17,105 nt of DNA from Sandarakinorhabdus sp. (GTDB taxonomy: Bacteria; Pseudomonadota; Alphaproteobacteria; Sphingomonadales; Sphingomonadaceae), in NCBI GenBank assembly GCA_025458465.1, contig JALOSK010000071.1, forward strand, positions 1 through 17,105, given 5' to 3'. This document shows, piece after piece, positions 8,543 through 16,762 of this stretch; position 1 is the first letter of the stretch; each line of letters opens with the position of its first letter. The position numbers and the translations under genes are program-made. The notes under the pieces are model-generated. The model was given only the letters and a program-made list of their open reading frames with translations. It searched no databases and had not been told where the DNA came from.

Positions 8543-8549
8543 GGGGGAG
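8543..8549 (+). promoter_or_regulatory. Ribosome binding site for ftsZ
   Basis: GGGGGAG ends 7 bases before the ATG at 8557, an ideal spacing, and fixes that ATG as the ftsZ start. Confidence 0.7.
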
Positions 8550-8556
8550 ACACGAC

Positions 8557-10101
8557 ATGTTGGAATTCGCCAAGCCGGAATTGACGGAACTGAAGCCTCG
8601 CATCACCGTGGTTGGCGTGGGTGGCGCCGGCTGCAACGCCGTCGCGAACATGATCGCCGCCGATCTGATGGGCGTCGAATTCATCGTCGCCAACACTGAT
8701 GCGCAGCAGCTGGCGATGAGCCCGGCCGGCACCCGCATCCAGCTTGGCATGAAGATCACGCAGGGCCTGGGCGCGGGCGCCCGCCCCGATATCGGCCGTG
8801 CTGCGGCTGAAGAAACGCTGGACCAGCTGGAAGGCGCGCTTGATGGCGCCCACATGTGCTTCATCGCCGCCGGCATGGGTGGCGGCACCGGCACTGGCGC
8901 TGCCCCGGTGGTGGCCCGCGCCGCCCGCGAGAAGGGCATCCTGACCGTTGGTGTCGTCACCAAGCCGTTCGCCTTCGAAGGTTCCAAGCGCATGAAGGCA
9001 GCCGAGGAAGGCATTGCCGAACTGCAGAAGCATGTCGACACGCTGATCATCATCCCGAACCAGAACCTGTTCCTGATCGCCAACGCCAACACCACCTTCA
9101 AGGACGCCTTCGCCATGGCGGATCAGGTGCTGCACCAGGGCGTGCGCGGCATCACCGATCTGATGATCATGCCGGGCCTCATCAACCTCGACTTTGCCGA
9201 CATCCGCACCGTGATGAGCGAGATGGGCAAGGCGATGATGGGCACCGGCGAGGCCAGCGGCGAAGGCCGCGCCATCGAAGCCGCGCAGAAGGCCATTGCC
9301 AACCCGCTGCTGGATGAAGTGTCGATGCGCGGCGCCCGCGGCGTCATCATCAACATCACCGGTGGCGACGATCTGAAGCTGATGGAAGTGGACGAAGCCG
9401 CCTCCTACATCCGCGACATGGTGGACGATGATGCCAACATCATCGTGGGCAGCGCCTTCAACCGCGACCTTGAAGGCATGATGCGGGTGAGCGTGGTGGC
9501 CACCGGCATCGATGCCGCTGCCAAGCCGATGCCGATCGCGCCCCCGGCCAAGAAGCCGACGCAGGCGGCCTTCCTGTCGCAATCCAGCATCTTCGCGCTG
9601 CCGGCCGAGCCGCTGCCGGAAGCCGAACCGGAAACCGCCGCCAGCACCGCGCCGGCGCCCGCACCCGTGCCGGAAACCGCGCAGGACGAACCGGCCGTGG
9701 CCGAACCGGAAGCGGAACTGCCGGCCATGGCCGCCGATGCGCCGGAGGCTGCACCTGCCGTTTCGGAACCGATGGACGACGCGCTCGACCTGTCGACCGT
9801 CGGCGAGCGCGTCGACGATGTCTCCCCGATGACCTTCGGCTTCACGCCGAAGGGCCCGGCGCCGGTGCCGCCGCCCGCCGTGTCCGGCCCGGCCGCAACC
9901 GATCGCCGGCCGCCCCAGGCGGCGCAGGCGGCGCCGGCCGCAGAGGAACGGTCGCTGACCCTGTTCGAGCGCATGATGGGCCTGTCGCCGCGGCGCAGCC
10001 GGGCGCCCGAGCCGCCCGCCACGCTGGCGCCCGAGCCCGACGCCAGCCAGGCGTCCGATCAGGAACTGCCCGGCTTCCTGAAGAAGCAGGTCAACCGCTG
10101 A
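8557..10101 (+). CDS. ftsZ: Cell division protein FtsZ (tubulin-like GTPase)
   Basis: FtsZ polymerises into the cytoplasmic Z-ring that organises the divisome. The product is 514 residues. The GTPase domain (about 1-316) carries [24 protein letters not shown], the tubulin signature GGGTGTG at residues 108-114, and the T7 loop [11 protein letters not shown] with catalytic-type aspartates at 212 and 215. A long, low-complexity linker rich in Pro, Ala and Glu (about 317-500) follows, which is why the protein is longer than the roughly 380-residue gammaproteobacterial form; long linkers are usual in alphaproteobacteria. The C-terminal conserved peptide is ELPGFLKKQ, the site bound by FtsA and other membrane anchors. 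A ribosome binding site precedes it and a strong terminator follows. Confidence 0.98.
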   Translation: MLEFAKPELTELKPRITVVGVGGAGCNAVANMIAADLMGVEFIVANTDAQQLAMSPAGTRIQLGMKITQGLGAGARPDIGRAAAEETLDQLEGALDGAHMCFIAAGMGGGTGTGAAPVVARAAREKGILTVGVVTKPFAFEGSKRMKAAEEGIAELQKHVDTLIIIPNQNLFLIANANTTFKDAFAMADQVLHQGVRGITDLMIMPGLINLDFADIRTVMSEMGKAMMGTGEASGEGRAIEAAQKAIANPLLDEVSMRGARGVIINITGGDDLKLMEVDEAASYIRDMVDDDANIIVGSAFNRDLEGMMRVSVVATGIDAAAKPMPIAPPAKKPTQAAFLSQSSIFALPAEPLPEAEPETAASTAPAPAPVPETAQDEPAVAEPEAELPAMAADAPEAAPAVSEPMDDALDLSTVGERVDDVSPMTFGFTPKGPAPVPPPAVSGPAATDRRPPQAAQAAPAAEERSLTLFERMMGLSPRRSRAPEPPATLAPEPDASQASDQELPGFLKKQVNR

Positions 10102-10133
10102 GCACGATTTTTCCGCAACTGGAAACGAACGGG

Positions 10134-10163
10134 AAGGCCCGGCTGGCAACAGCCGGGCCTTTT
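10134..10163 (+). terminator. Rho-independent terminator after ftsZ
   Basis: A perfect 12-bp stem, AAGGCCCGGCTG (10134-10145) with CAGCCGGGCCTT (10150-10161), is closed by a GCAA tetraloop and ends in a run of four T (10160-10163). It lies 32 bases after the ftsZ stop and ends the dcw transcript. The reverse strand lacks a good T run, so it should act mainly on the + strand, although it also sits before the end of the convergent esterase gene. Confidence 0.9.
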
Positions 10164-10195
10164 CGCGTGCAGGGTTCGGCGCTGTGCCGCCGTTG

Positions 10196-11059
10196 TCAGG
10201 CTGCGAGTTGCAGCAGCAGGAAGTCGCTGGCGTCCTTCAGAACGGAGGCACGGCCGCGGAACGGCTTCGACAGCGCCAGCAAGATGCCGATGTGGCCAAG
10301 ATCGGGATAGACGCGCGCTTCCGCCTTGCCGCCCAGATCGCTGATCGCATTGGCCAACCGGCGGCTGTTGCGCGGCAGCACCGTGGTGTCGTCGGCGCCG
10401 TGCAGCAGCAGCAGGGGCGGGGCATCGCCGCGGGCGAAGTGGATGGGCTGCGTGTCGGCCAGATCGGGGGCATTGCCCAACGCGGCTTCGGCCACGCCGC
10501 CGGCCACGAACGGCAGGAAATCGGCCGGGCCGGCCAGGCCAACGGCAGCCCTGATGGCACCGGCCACGCCCCAGCGCCGATCCAGCGCCAGCAGCAGGGC
10601 AATGTGCGCGCCGGCACTGTGCCCCATCACCGCCACCCGCGCCGGATCGCCGCCATGATCGGCAATGTTGGCCTGCACCCATTTCAGGGCGGCGGCACCA
10701 TCTTCCACGAACGCCGGCCAGCGCACCTGCGGCACCAGCCGATAATCCGGCACCACCACCACGAAGCCGCGCGCCGCCAGCGCCCGCGCCACGAAGCCAT
10801 AGCCATCGCGGATGCCGCTGTTCCAGCTGCCGCCATAGAAGAAGACGATCACCGGCAACGCGCCGGCTGCGGCCTTCGGCGCCCACACATCAAGCTTCTG
10901 GCGCGGATCATCACCAAAGGCCGCCCCATCCACCAGCCGGCGCACCCCGCCATCGCCGGGCGTCACGCGGTTGAGGCCGTTCAACGCCCCCAACGGCGAG
11001 CAGGCCGCCGCCAGGGCCGACAGGGGAGCAAGGCTGAGCAGCGACCGGCGTGACATCAT
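10196..11059 (-). CDS. Alpha/beta-hydrolase esterase, probable lipoprotein or exported
   Basis: A serine esterase of the alpha/beta-hydrolase fold, 287 residues, resembling the BD-FAE/carboxylesterase-type families. The N-terminus [20 protein letters not shown] looks like a lipoprotein signal peptide, with Cys20 as the candidate lipidated residue; the double arginine also leaves a Tat route possible. The oxyanion motif is FYGGSW (residues 74-79), where many relatives have HGGSW. The nucleophile elbow GHSAG places Ser148, and the rest of the triad is probably Asp223/Asp224 (HGADD) and His256 (LGHIG). The substrate cannot be inferred beyond an ester. Translation could start at either of two adjacent ATGs (11059 or 11056); only a weak Shine-Dalgarno-like GAGCGGC is seen. 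The gene is convergent with ftsZ and divergent from the molybdenum hydroxylase operon. Confidence 0.88.
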   Translation of the reverse strand: MMSRRSLLSLAPLSALAAACSPLGALNGLNRVTPGDGGVRRLVDGAAFGDDPRQKLDVWAPKAAAGALPVIVFFYGGSWNSGIRDGYGFVARALAARGFVVVVPDYRLVPQVRWPAFVEDGAAALKWVQANIADHGGDPARVAVMGHSAGAHIALLLALDRRWGVAGAIRAAVGLAGPADFLPFVAGGVAEAALGNAPDLADTQPIHFARGDAPPLLLLHGADDTTVLPRNSRRLANAISDLGGKAEARVYPDLGHIGILLALSKPFRGRASVLKDASDFLLLQLAA

Positions 11060-11065
11060 CTGCCG

Positions 11066-11094
11066 CTCGTATGCGCTCGCCCTGCGGCCGGCAA
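11066..11094 (-). promoter_or_regulatory. Weak candidate promoter of the esterase gene
   Basis: Read on the - strand, TTGCCG (11094-11089) is followed after 17 bases by TACGAG (11071-11066). The -10 is poor (three of six). Initiation here would start at about 11059-11060, next to the first ATG, giving a leaderless or near-leaderless message. Its -35 lies in one arm of the inverted repeat. Confidence 0.25.
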
Positions 11095-11110
11095 TCGGTG
11101 CGGATTGCCG
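11089..11110. repeat. Inverted repeat in the divergent promoter region
   Basis: CGGCAATC (11089-11096) and GATTGCCG (11103-11110) are perfect 8-base inverted arms around GGTGCG. There is no T run, and the element sits in the middle of the 102-base gap between two divergent genes, so an operator for a dimeric regulator is more likely than a terminator. Each arm contains TTGCCG, which can serve as the -35 of the gene it faces. Confidence 0.5.
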
Positions 11111-11133
11111 CTGCCACCCCGCGCCGCTATGCT
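11105..11133 (+). promoter_or_regulatory. Candidate promoter of the iorA-iorB1-iorB2 operon
   Basis: TTGCCG (11105-11110), a 17-base spacer and TATGCT (11128-11133) each match four of six sigma-70 consensus positions. Transcription would begin near 11140, leaving a leader of about 20 bases that contains the ribosome binding site. The -35 coincides with the right arm of the inverted repeat, so a protein bound there would block this promoter. Confidence 0.45.
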
Positions 11134-11146
11134 GTCAGGCAAGAAC

Positions 11147-11154
11147 AGGGGAGA
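11147..11154 (+). promoter_or_regulatory. Ribosome binding site for the small [2Fe-2S] subunit gene
   Basis: AGGGGAGA ends 7 bases before the ATG at 11162. It selects this ATG over in-frame starts at 11105 and 11129, which lie within the probable promoter. Confidence 0.7.
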
Positions 11155-11161
11155 TGGCGCC

Positions 11162-11611
11162 ATGAAGCTCAACATCAACGGCAAACCGGTTGACGTGGCG
11201 GCTGATCCCGACATGCCATTGCTGTGGGCGCTGCGCGATGTGCTGGGCCTGACAGGCACCAAGTTCGGCTGCGGGGCCGGTTTCTGCGGGGCCTGCACCG
11301 TGCAGCTGGATGGCCAGCCGGTGCGCGGCTGCCAGACGCCGGTTTCGGCGGTGGGCACTGCCCAGATCACCACCATCGAAGGGCTTTCGGCCAGTGCATG
11401 GGGCCGCAAGCTGCAGGATGCCTGGGTGGCGCTGGATGTGCCGCAGTGCGGCTATTGCCAGGCCGGGCAATTGCTGGCGGCCGAGGCGCTGCTGCGCACC
11501 ACGCCCAAGCCCAGCGATGCCGACATCGATGCCGCCATGAGCGGCAATCTGTGCCGCTGCGCCACCTACACGCGCATCCGCGCCGCCATCAAGCAGGCGG
11601 CAGCCGCGTGA
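11162..11611 (+). CDS. iorA: [2Fe-2S] small subunit of IorAB-type molybdenum hydroxylase
   Basis: A 149-residue iron-sulfur subunit of the xanthine oxidase family, closest in layout to isoquinoline 1-oxidoreductase alpha subunit and related two-subunit aldehyde dehydrogenases. It passes electrons from the molybdenum site to an acceptor. The N-terminal ferredoxin-like domain binds one cluster through Cys37, Cys42, Cys45 (CGAGFCGAC) and Cys57. The C-terminal helical domain binds the second through Cys96, Cys99 (CGYCQAG), Cys131 and Cys133 (NLCRCATY). All eight cysteines are present. No signal peptide is visible; in this family the subunit is thought to be exported in complex with the Tat-targeted large subunit. 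Its TGA overlaps the GTG of the next gene (GTGA). The symbol denotes the family; the substrate is unknown. Confidence 0.9.
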   Translation: MKLNINGKPVDVAADPDMPLLWALRDVLGLTGTKFGCGAGFCGACTVQLDGQPVRGCQTPVSAVGTAQITTIEGLSASAWGRKLQDAWVALDVPQCGYCQAGQLLAAEALLRTTPKPSDADIDAAMSGNLCRCATYTRIRAAIKQAAAA

Positions 11612-13863
11612 GCGCAAGCCGCCACGCAGTTCTGCCCAGCGAAGGCGTCAGCCGTCGCGCATTCCTGAAGGTCGGCGTGATCGCCGGCGGCGGCCTCAGC
11701 CTGGGCTGGCAGTTCGGTGCGCGCGCCAGCGTGCCGGGCGCGCTTTCGGCGTTCGTGATCATCGATGGCGATGGCCGCATCCGCATCACCGCCCATCAGC
11801 CGGAAATCGGCCAGGGCGTGAAGACCAGCTTCCCGATGATGATCGCGGAAGAACTGGACGTCGATTGGGAACAGGTGACCGTGGTGCAGGCCCCGGGGAA
11901 CCGCGCCGTTTATGGCGTGCAGGTGGCTGGCGGATCGATGGCGACGCCCACCCAGTTTGACCGGATGCGCCGGCTGGGCGCCGGTGCGCGCGCCATGCTG
12001 GTTGAAGCCGCTGCGCAGGCGTGGGGCGTGCCGGCGGGCGAGATCACCACCGGCAGCGCCCTGCTGCACCACAAGGCATCGGGCCGCAGCGCACGCTATG
12101 CCGAGATGGCCGAAAAGGCGGCGTGGTTGAAGGCGCCAGACCCGAAAACGCTCACCCTGAAATCCCCGGACCAGTTCCGCCTCCTGGGCCGGCGCGTGCC
12201 CGGCGTGGACAATCGCAAGCTGGTGACCGGCGAGCCGCTGTTCGGCATCGACGCGCGGCCAGCGGGCATGGTGTTTGCCGCGTTTGCCAAGTCCCCGGTG
12301 TTCGGCGGCCGGCTGAAAAGCGCCAACCGCGCCGCCGCACTGGCAGTGCCGGGCGTGATGGGCCTGATCGACATTGCCGAACGCCGTGACCTGAAGACCG
12401 AGATCGACGTGCCGCTGCCCGGCATCGAGGTGCTGCCGCAGGGCATCGCCGTGCTGGCCACCAGCACATGGGCAGCGCTGCGCGGTCGCGACGCGCTGGC
12501 CTGCCAGTGGGAGGGCGGCGACGCGGCCTTCCAGTCCACCGCCGCGTGGGAAGCGGCGGCTGCCACGGCCCTGAAGCAAGGCCCCCAGAAGCCCGGCTTC
12601 ATCAACGAAGGTGACGCTCTTGCCCGGCTGGCCGGCGCGGCACGGCGCGTGGCGGCCGATTACGCCTATCCCTTCATCGCCCATGCCGCGCTGGAGCCGA
12701 TGAACGCCACCGCGCACGTGACGGGTGACACGTGCGAGCTGTGGCTTTCCACGCAGACGCCGGAAGACGCGCGCCGCATGGTGGCCAAGGCACTGGGCAT
12801 CAAGGCCGGGAATGTGACGCTGAACCTGATGCGATCGGGCGGCGGTTTCGGGCGGCGGCTGATGAACGATGTCGCAGTGGAAGCCGCAGTGATCGCCAGG
12901 GCCGCCGGCGTGCCGGTGAAGCTGACATGGGATCGCGGGCAGGATTTCGCCCACGACTGGCTGCGCCCGGGCGGCTGGCACCGGCTGGAGGCGGGGCTGG
13001 ACGCCAAGGGCGACATCATCGCCTGGCACGATCATTTCATCAGCTATGGCCGCGATGGCGTGCTGGATCCGCCGGCCAGCATCGATCGGTCGCTGTTTCC
13101 GGCCGGTGTCATCAAGGATTACCGGGCCGATGTGACGGTGCTGCCACTGGCCTCCACGCTGGGCTGGCTGCGGGCGCCGATCAACAACGCCTTTGCCTTC
13201 GTCACGCAGGGCTTCATCGATGAATGCGCCGACGCGGCCGGGCGTGATGGCCTTGAATATCGGCGCGCCCTGCTGGGCGAAGGACGCAGCATCCCGATGG
13301 CGGCCGAAGGCGGCGCGGAAGGCACCGAAAACACCGGCACCCCCTATCACACCGGGCGCATGCGCGGCGTGCTGGACAAGGCCGCCGAAATGGCCGGCTG
13401 GGGCCGCACGCTGCCACCGCGCCGGGGCATGGGCATCGCCTTCCACTTCAGCCACCTGGGCTATTTCGCCAATGTGGTGGAAGCCAGCGTGGCCGCCGAT
13501 GGCAGCGTGGCGGTGCACGGCGTCTGGGTTGCGGCCGACGTGGGCCGGCACATCATCAATCTTTCGGGCGCGGAAAACCAGGTGCAGGGCAGCGTGATCG
13601 ATGCACTGGGCGCCGCGCTGGGCCAGCGCATCAGCTTTGCCGATGGCGCCGTGGAGCAGGTGAATTTCGGCGATTATCCCCTTGCCCGCATGGACATGGC
13701 GCCGCCGGTGGCGGTGGCCTTCCTGTCCACCGATTTCCCCACCACCGGTCTTGGCGAGCCGGCCTATCCCAGCCTGGCACCGGCACTGGCCGGGGCGATC
13801 TTCCAGGCCACCGGCAAGCGGCTGCGCCAACTGCCGTTCGACACCGGGCTTCTGAAGGCATGA
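11608..13863 (+). CDS. iorB: Molybdopterin-binding large subunit, IorB type, first copy
   Basis: A 751-residue catalytic subunit of a xanthine oxidase family molybdenum hydroxylase (isoquinoline 1-oxidoreductase beta-like), which would hydroxylate an N-heterocycle or oxidise an aldehyde. The GTG at 11608 overlaps the small-subunit stop. The N-terminus has a Tat signal with the motif SRRAFLK (Arg16-Arg17) followed by a hydrophobic stretch, so the enzyme should act in the periplasm. Visible family features include [29 protein letters not shown], the cofactor loop GGGFGRR at 411-417, and TGLGEPAYP near the end, where Glu717 is the expected catalytic base. There are no FAD or iron-sulfur domains, as expected for this two-subunit type. 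It is clearly paralogous to the next gene. The substrate cannot be read from the sequence. Confidence 0.88.
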   Translation: MSASRHAVLPSEGVSRRAFLKVGVIAGGGLSLGWQFGARASVPGALSAFVIIDGDGRIRITAHQPEIGQGVKTSFPMMIAEELDVDWEQVTVVQAPGNRAVYGVQVAGGSMATPTQFDRMRRLGAGARAMLVEAAAQAWGVPAGEITTGSALLHHKASGRSARYAEMAEKAAWLKAPDPKTLTLKSPDQFRLLGRRVPGVDNRKLVTGEPLFGIDARPAGMVFAAFAKSPVFGGRLKSANRAAALAVPGVMGLIDIAERRDLKTEIDVPLPGIEVLPQGIAVLATSTWAALRGRDALACQWEGGDAAFQSTAAWEAAAATALKQGPQKPGFINEGDALARLAGAARRVAADYAYPFIAHAALEPMNATAHVTGDTCELWLSTQTPEDARRMVAKALGIKAGNVTLNLMRSGGGFGRRLMNDVAVEAAVIARAAGVPVKLTWDRGQDFAHDWLRPGGWHRLEAGLDAKGDIIAWHDHFISYGRDGVLDPPASIDRSLFPAGVIKDYRADVTVLPLASTLGWLRAPINNAFAFVTQGFIDECADAAGRDGLEYRRALLGEGRSIPMAAEGGAEGTENTGTPYHTGRMRGVLDKAAEMAGWGRTLPPRRGMGIAFHFSHLGYFANVVEASVAADGSVAVHGVWVAADVGRHIINLSGAENQVQGSVIDALGAALGQRISFADGAVEQVNFGDYPLARMDMAPPVAVAFLSTDFPTTGLGEPAYPSLAPALAGAIFQATGKRLRQLPFDTGLLKA

Positions 13864-13870
13864 GGGCCAG

Positions 13871-16033
13871 ATGACCATCCAGATCAGCCGCCGCAATTTC
13901 CTGTTCGCCAGCGCGGCCGTGGGCGGCGGCCTCTATCTGGGCCTGCGCCCCGAAGCGGCAGGCGCGGCAGAGGCCGGGCAGTTGAACGCCTGGGTGGTGA
14001 TCCCGCCCACCGGGCCCATCCGCATCATGGCCAGCAATCCGGAAATCGGCCAGGGCATCCGCACCAGCCTGCCGATGGTGATCGCCGAGGAACTGGACGC
14101 CGATTGGCAGGCCGTGGAGATTGTGCCGACCATCGCCGACAGCAAGATCTATGGCCGGCAGGTGGCTGGCGGATCGATGGCCACCACCACCCAGTATGAA
14201 CCCATGCGCCGGGTGGGTGCGGCCGCCCGCGCGATGATCCTGCAGGCGGCCAGCGCGGCCTGGGGCGTGCCGGTGGCGGAATTGAGCACGCGCAATGCCA
14301 TGGTGATGCATGGCAGTCGCCGCGCGCCCTATGGCCAGTTCGCAGGCGCAGCCGCCGCCCTGCCCGCCCCCGATGCCGCCAGCGTGCCGGTGAAGGACCC
14401 GAAGGACTTCCGCCTGATCGGCAGCTTCCAGCCGGGCGTGAACAACCGCGCCATCGTCGCCGGCAAGCAGGACTACGGCATCGATGCGGTGGTGCCGGGC
14501 ATGATCCACGCCGCCTTCCACAAATCGGGCGTGCAGGGCGCGAAGGTGACAAGCGCCAATCTTGATGTGGTGAAGGCGCAGGGCGGCGTGCGCGATGCCT
14601 TCATCGTGACCGGCACCGACGAATATGAAGGCCTGGCCAGCGGGGTGGCGATCCTGGCCGACACCAGCTGGCATGCGCAGCGCGCCCGCGCCGCGCTTGA
14701 GGTGACATGGAGCGACAGCCCGGCGGCCTTCCAGTCAACCGCCACCTGGGCAAGGCTGGCGGCCGAAGCCAAGACCAAACCGCCGGCCATGCCCATCCAT
14801 GCCACCGGCGACGCGGCCGCCGCGCTGGCAGGTGCGGCAAGGCGGGTGAAGGCTGATTACAGCTACCCGTTCATCCCGCATGTGCCGATGGAGCCGATCA
14901 ACTGCACCGCCCGCGTGACGGGTGACAGGGTGGAGATCTGGGCGCCCACCCAGAACCCGGAACCGGGCCGCGCCGCCGTTGCCAGGCTGCTGGGCGTGCC
15001 GCCGGAGAACATCACCATCCACATGATGCGGGTGGGCGGCGGTTTTGGCCGGCGCCTGCAGAATGATTACATGGTGGAAGCCGTTGCCATCGCCAAACAG
15101 GCCGGCCGCCCGGTGAAGCTGACCTGGACGCGCGAGGATGACGTGACCCAGGATTTCCTGCGCCCCGGCGGCTGGCACTATCTGGAAGCCGGGCTGGATG
15201 CCGCCGGCCGCTGCATCGCGTGGGACAATCACTTCATCTCCTATGGCCGCGACGGCAAGTTCGCCCGCGCCGCCGGGATCGGCCCCACCGATTTCCCGGC
15301 CGGCATCGTCGAGCATTTCCGGCTGGGCGCGACCGTGCTGCCGCTGCAGCACACCACCGGCTTCCTGCGCGCGCCGGCCAACAACGCCTTTGGCTTCGTG
15401 ACGCAGGGCTTCATCGATGAACTGGCCCATGCGGCCGGCAAGGACCCGCTGGAATTCCGTCGCGAATTTCTGGGGCCGGCACGCATCGTCGGCGATCCGG
15501 CCTCGCGCGGCCCCTACAACACCGGGCGGATGCGCGCCGTGCTGGACAAGGCCGCCGCCATGGCCGGCTGGGGCCGCAAGCTGCCGCCGCGTTCGGGATT
15601 GGGCATCGCTTTCCACTTCAGCCACCTGGGCTATTTCGCCAACGTGATCGAGGTGGCGGTGTCTCCTGCGGGCGAGGTGAAGGTGGAAAAACTGTGGGTG
15701 GCCGGCGACATCGGCCGCCAGATCGTCAACCCCGCCGGCGCGCTCAACCAGGTGCAGGGCAGCGTGCTCGATGCGCTGAACGCCTGTCGCAACCACGCCA
15801 TCACCTTTGCCGACGGGGCCATCGAACAGCGCAATTTCGGCGATGTGCCGCTGATGCGCATGGACGAGGCGCCACCGATCGAGGTGGCCTTCCTGACGCC
15901 CGATCATCCGGTGACGGGCCTGGGTGAGCCGGCCTATCCGGCGGTCGCCCCGGCGCTGGTCAATGCCATCTTTGCCGCGACCGGTGTGCGCCTGCGCAGC
16001 CTGCCGCTGGACCTGTCGCAACTGAAGGCCTGA
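13871..16033 (+). CDS. iorB: Molybdopterin-binding large subunit, IorB type, second copy
   Basis: A 720-residue paralogue of the preceding gene, beginning 7 bases after its stop, with a short GAGGG-type ribosome binding site next to the ATG. The N-terminus ISRRNFLFAS plus a hydrophobic stretch is a Tat signal. [36 protein letters not shown] (389-395) and TGLGEPAYP (Glu686 as presumed catalytic base) are all kept, so both copies look active. By eye the two proteins are about half identical over their length, with the best-kept blocks at [16 protein letters not shown] and [12 protein letters not shown]. No second small-subunit gene accompanies it, so it either shares the single [2Fe-2S] subunit or forms a mixed complex. 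Confidence 0.88.
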   Translation: MTIQISRRNFLFASAAVGGGLYLGLRPEAAGAAEAGQLNAWVVIPPTGPIRIMASNPEIGQGIRTSLPMVIAEELDADWQAVEIVPTIADSKIYGRQVAGGSMATTTQYEPMRRVGAAARAMILQAASAAWGVPVAELSTRNAMVMHGSRRAPYGQFAGAAAALPAPDAASVPVKDPKDFRLIGSFQPGVNNRAIVAGKQDYGIDAVVPGMIHAAFHKSGVQGAKVTSANLDVVKAQGGVRDAFIVTGTDEYEGLASGVAILADTSWHAQRARAALEVTWSDSPAAFQSTATWARLAAEAKTKPPAMPIHATGDAAAALAGAARRVKADYSYPFIPHVPMEPINCTARVTGDRVEIWAPTQNPEPGRAAVARLLGVPPENITIHMMRVGGGFGRRLQNDYMVEAVAIAKQAGRPVKLTWTREDDVTQDFLRPGGWHYLEAGLDAAGRCIAWDNHFISYGRDGKFARAAGIGPTDFPAGIVEHFRLGATVLPLQHTTGFLRAPANNAFGFVTQGFIDELAHAAGKDPLEFRREFLGPARIVGDPASRGPYNTGRMRAVLDKAAAMAGWGRKLPPRSGLGIAFHFSHLGYFANVIEVAVSPAGEVKVEKLWVAGDIGRQIVNPAGALNQVQGSVLDALNACRNHAITFADGAIEQRNFGDVPLMRMDEAPPIEVAFLTPDHPVTGLGEPAYPAVAPALVNAIFAATGVRLRSLPLDLSQLKA

Positions 16034-16074
16034 ACCGTCACACGGGCGCCACAAAGCGCCGGCAAGGCGGCCAC

Positions 16075-16740
16075 ATGCCTTTCAGAAGCTTCATCATGGC
16101 GGCGCTGCTTGCTGCCCCCGCCGCCGCGCAGGACGTGCAAAGCTGGACCACGCTGCTGGCGCAGGGGCCGGTGGACGGCAAGCTGCTGCTGTGGGCGGAA
16201 CTGCAGCCGCGCTTCACCAGCGATGTTGGCCGCATGGGCCAGTTCATCGCGCGCGGCGCCGTTGGGGTGCGGCTGAAGAACGATATCGATCTGCACGCCG
16301 GCTATCATTATCAGCACAACAACCCGGCGCCCGGCGTTTCCAGTGACGAACATCGCTTCTGGCAGCAGCTGACGGCCCCCGTGGTGCGCCGGGACAATGG
16401 CTTTGCGCTGATCACCCGCTGGCGGCTGGAGCAGCGCACGATTGAAAATGCCGATGATCTGGGCTGGCGGCTGCGCATGCTGTGGCGGGTGCAGCAGCCG
16501 CTGAACGGGCCAGGCACGGCCGGCCCGCTGGCGTGGGCCGAAACCTTTGTTGCGTTCAACGATACGGATTGGGGCGCGCGCAGCGGCTTTGATCAGCAGC
16601 GCGTGTTCGTGGGGTGGCTGCAACCGCTGGGCAAGCGCCTGAACTTCGAGGCCGGCTATATGGCCCAGCACATCAACCGGCCCGGCCCCAACGCCACCAA
16701 TCACGTGCTGAACCTCACGCTGAACCGCCGGCTGGGCTGA
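16075..16740 (+). CDS. DUF2490-type outer-membrane beta-barrel protein
   Basis: A 221-residue protein with a cleavable Sec signal peptide (about residues 1-19, MPFRSFIMAALLAAPAAAQ, probable cleavage at AAA-QD). The mature part is made of alternating hydrophobic and polar segments rich in aromatic residues (LLLWAELQPRFT, VGVRLKNDIDLHAGYHYQ, FALITRWRLEQRT, TFVAFNDTDW, LNFEAGYMAQHIN), the look of an outer-membrane beta barrel. Its overall pattern matches the DUF2490 family, whose function is not established. It starts 41 bases after the second large subunit, with GGCAAGGCGG upstream, and may be co-transcribed with the oxidoreductase genes. An alternative ATG at 16096 would shorten the signal peptide too much. 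Confidence 0.75.
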   Translation: MPFRSFIMAALLAAPAAAQDVQSWTTLLAQGPVDGKLLLWAELQPRFTSDVGRMGQFIARGAVGVRLKNDIDLHAGYHYQHNNPAPGVSSDEHRFWQQLTAPVVRRDNGFALITRWRLEQRTIENADDLGWRLRMLWRVQQPLNGPGTAGPLAWAETFVAFNDTDWGARSGFDQQRVFVGWLQPLGKRLNFEAGYMAQHINRPGPNATNHVLNLTLNRRLG

Positions 16741-16756
16741 TTGGCCCAGCCGGCGG
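16725..16756. terminator. Hairpin between convergent genes, possible bidirectional terminator
   Basis: A perfect 13-bp stem, CCGCCGGCTGGGC (16725-16737) with GCCCAGCCGGCGG (16744-16756), has a 6-base loop. It includes the stop codon of the DUF2490 gene and lies just before the end of the convergent cytochrome gene. No T run follows on either strand, so it is either a U-less or Rho-assisted terminator, or simply a barrier to 3' exonucleases. Confidence 0.5.
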
Positions 16757-16762
16757 CGGCGA

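Noticed and set aside
9505-10050. Low-complexity Pro/Ala/Glu region of ftsZ as a possible insertion or repeat array.
   Set aside because: It is the normal disordered linker of alphaproteobacterial FtsZ, in frame and followed by the proper C-terminal peptide.
11566-13896. Long open frames on the opposite strand of known genes, for example 776 codons antisense to the first large subunit and 738 codons antisense to ftsQ/ftsA.
   Set aside because: They are by-products of high-GC third positions: low-complexity His/Gly/Ala/Arg-rich sequence with no recognisable motifs, while the + strand frames encode intact known families.
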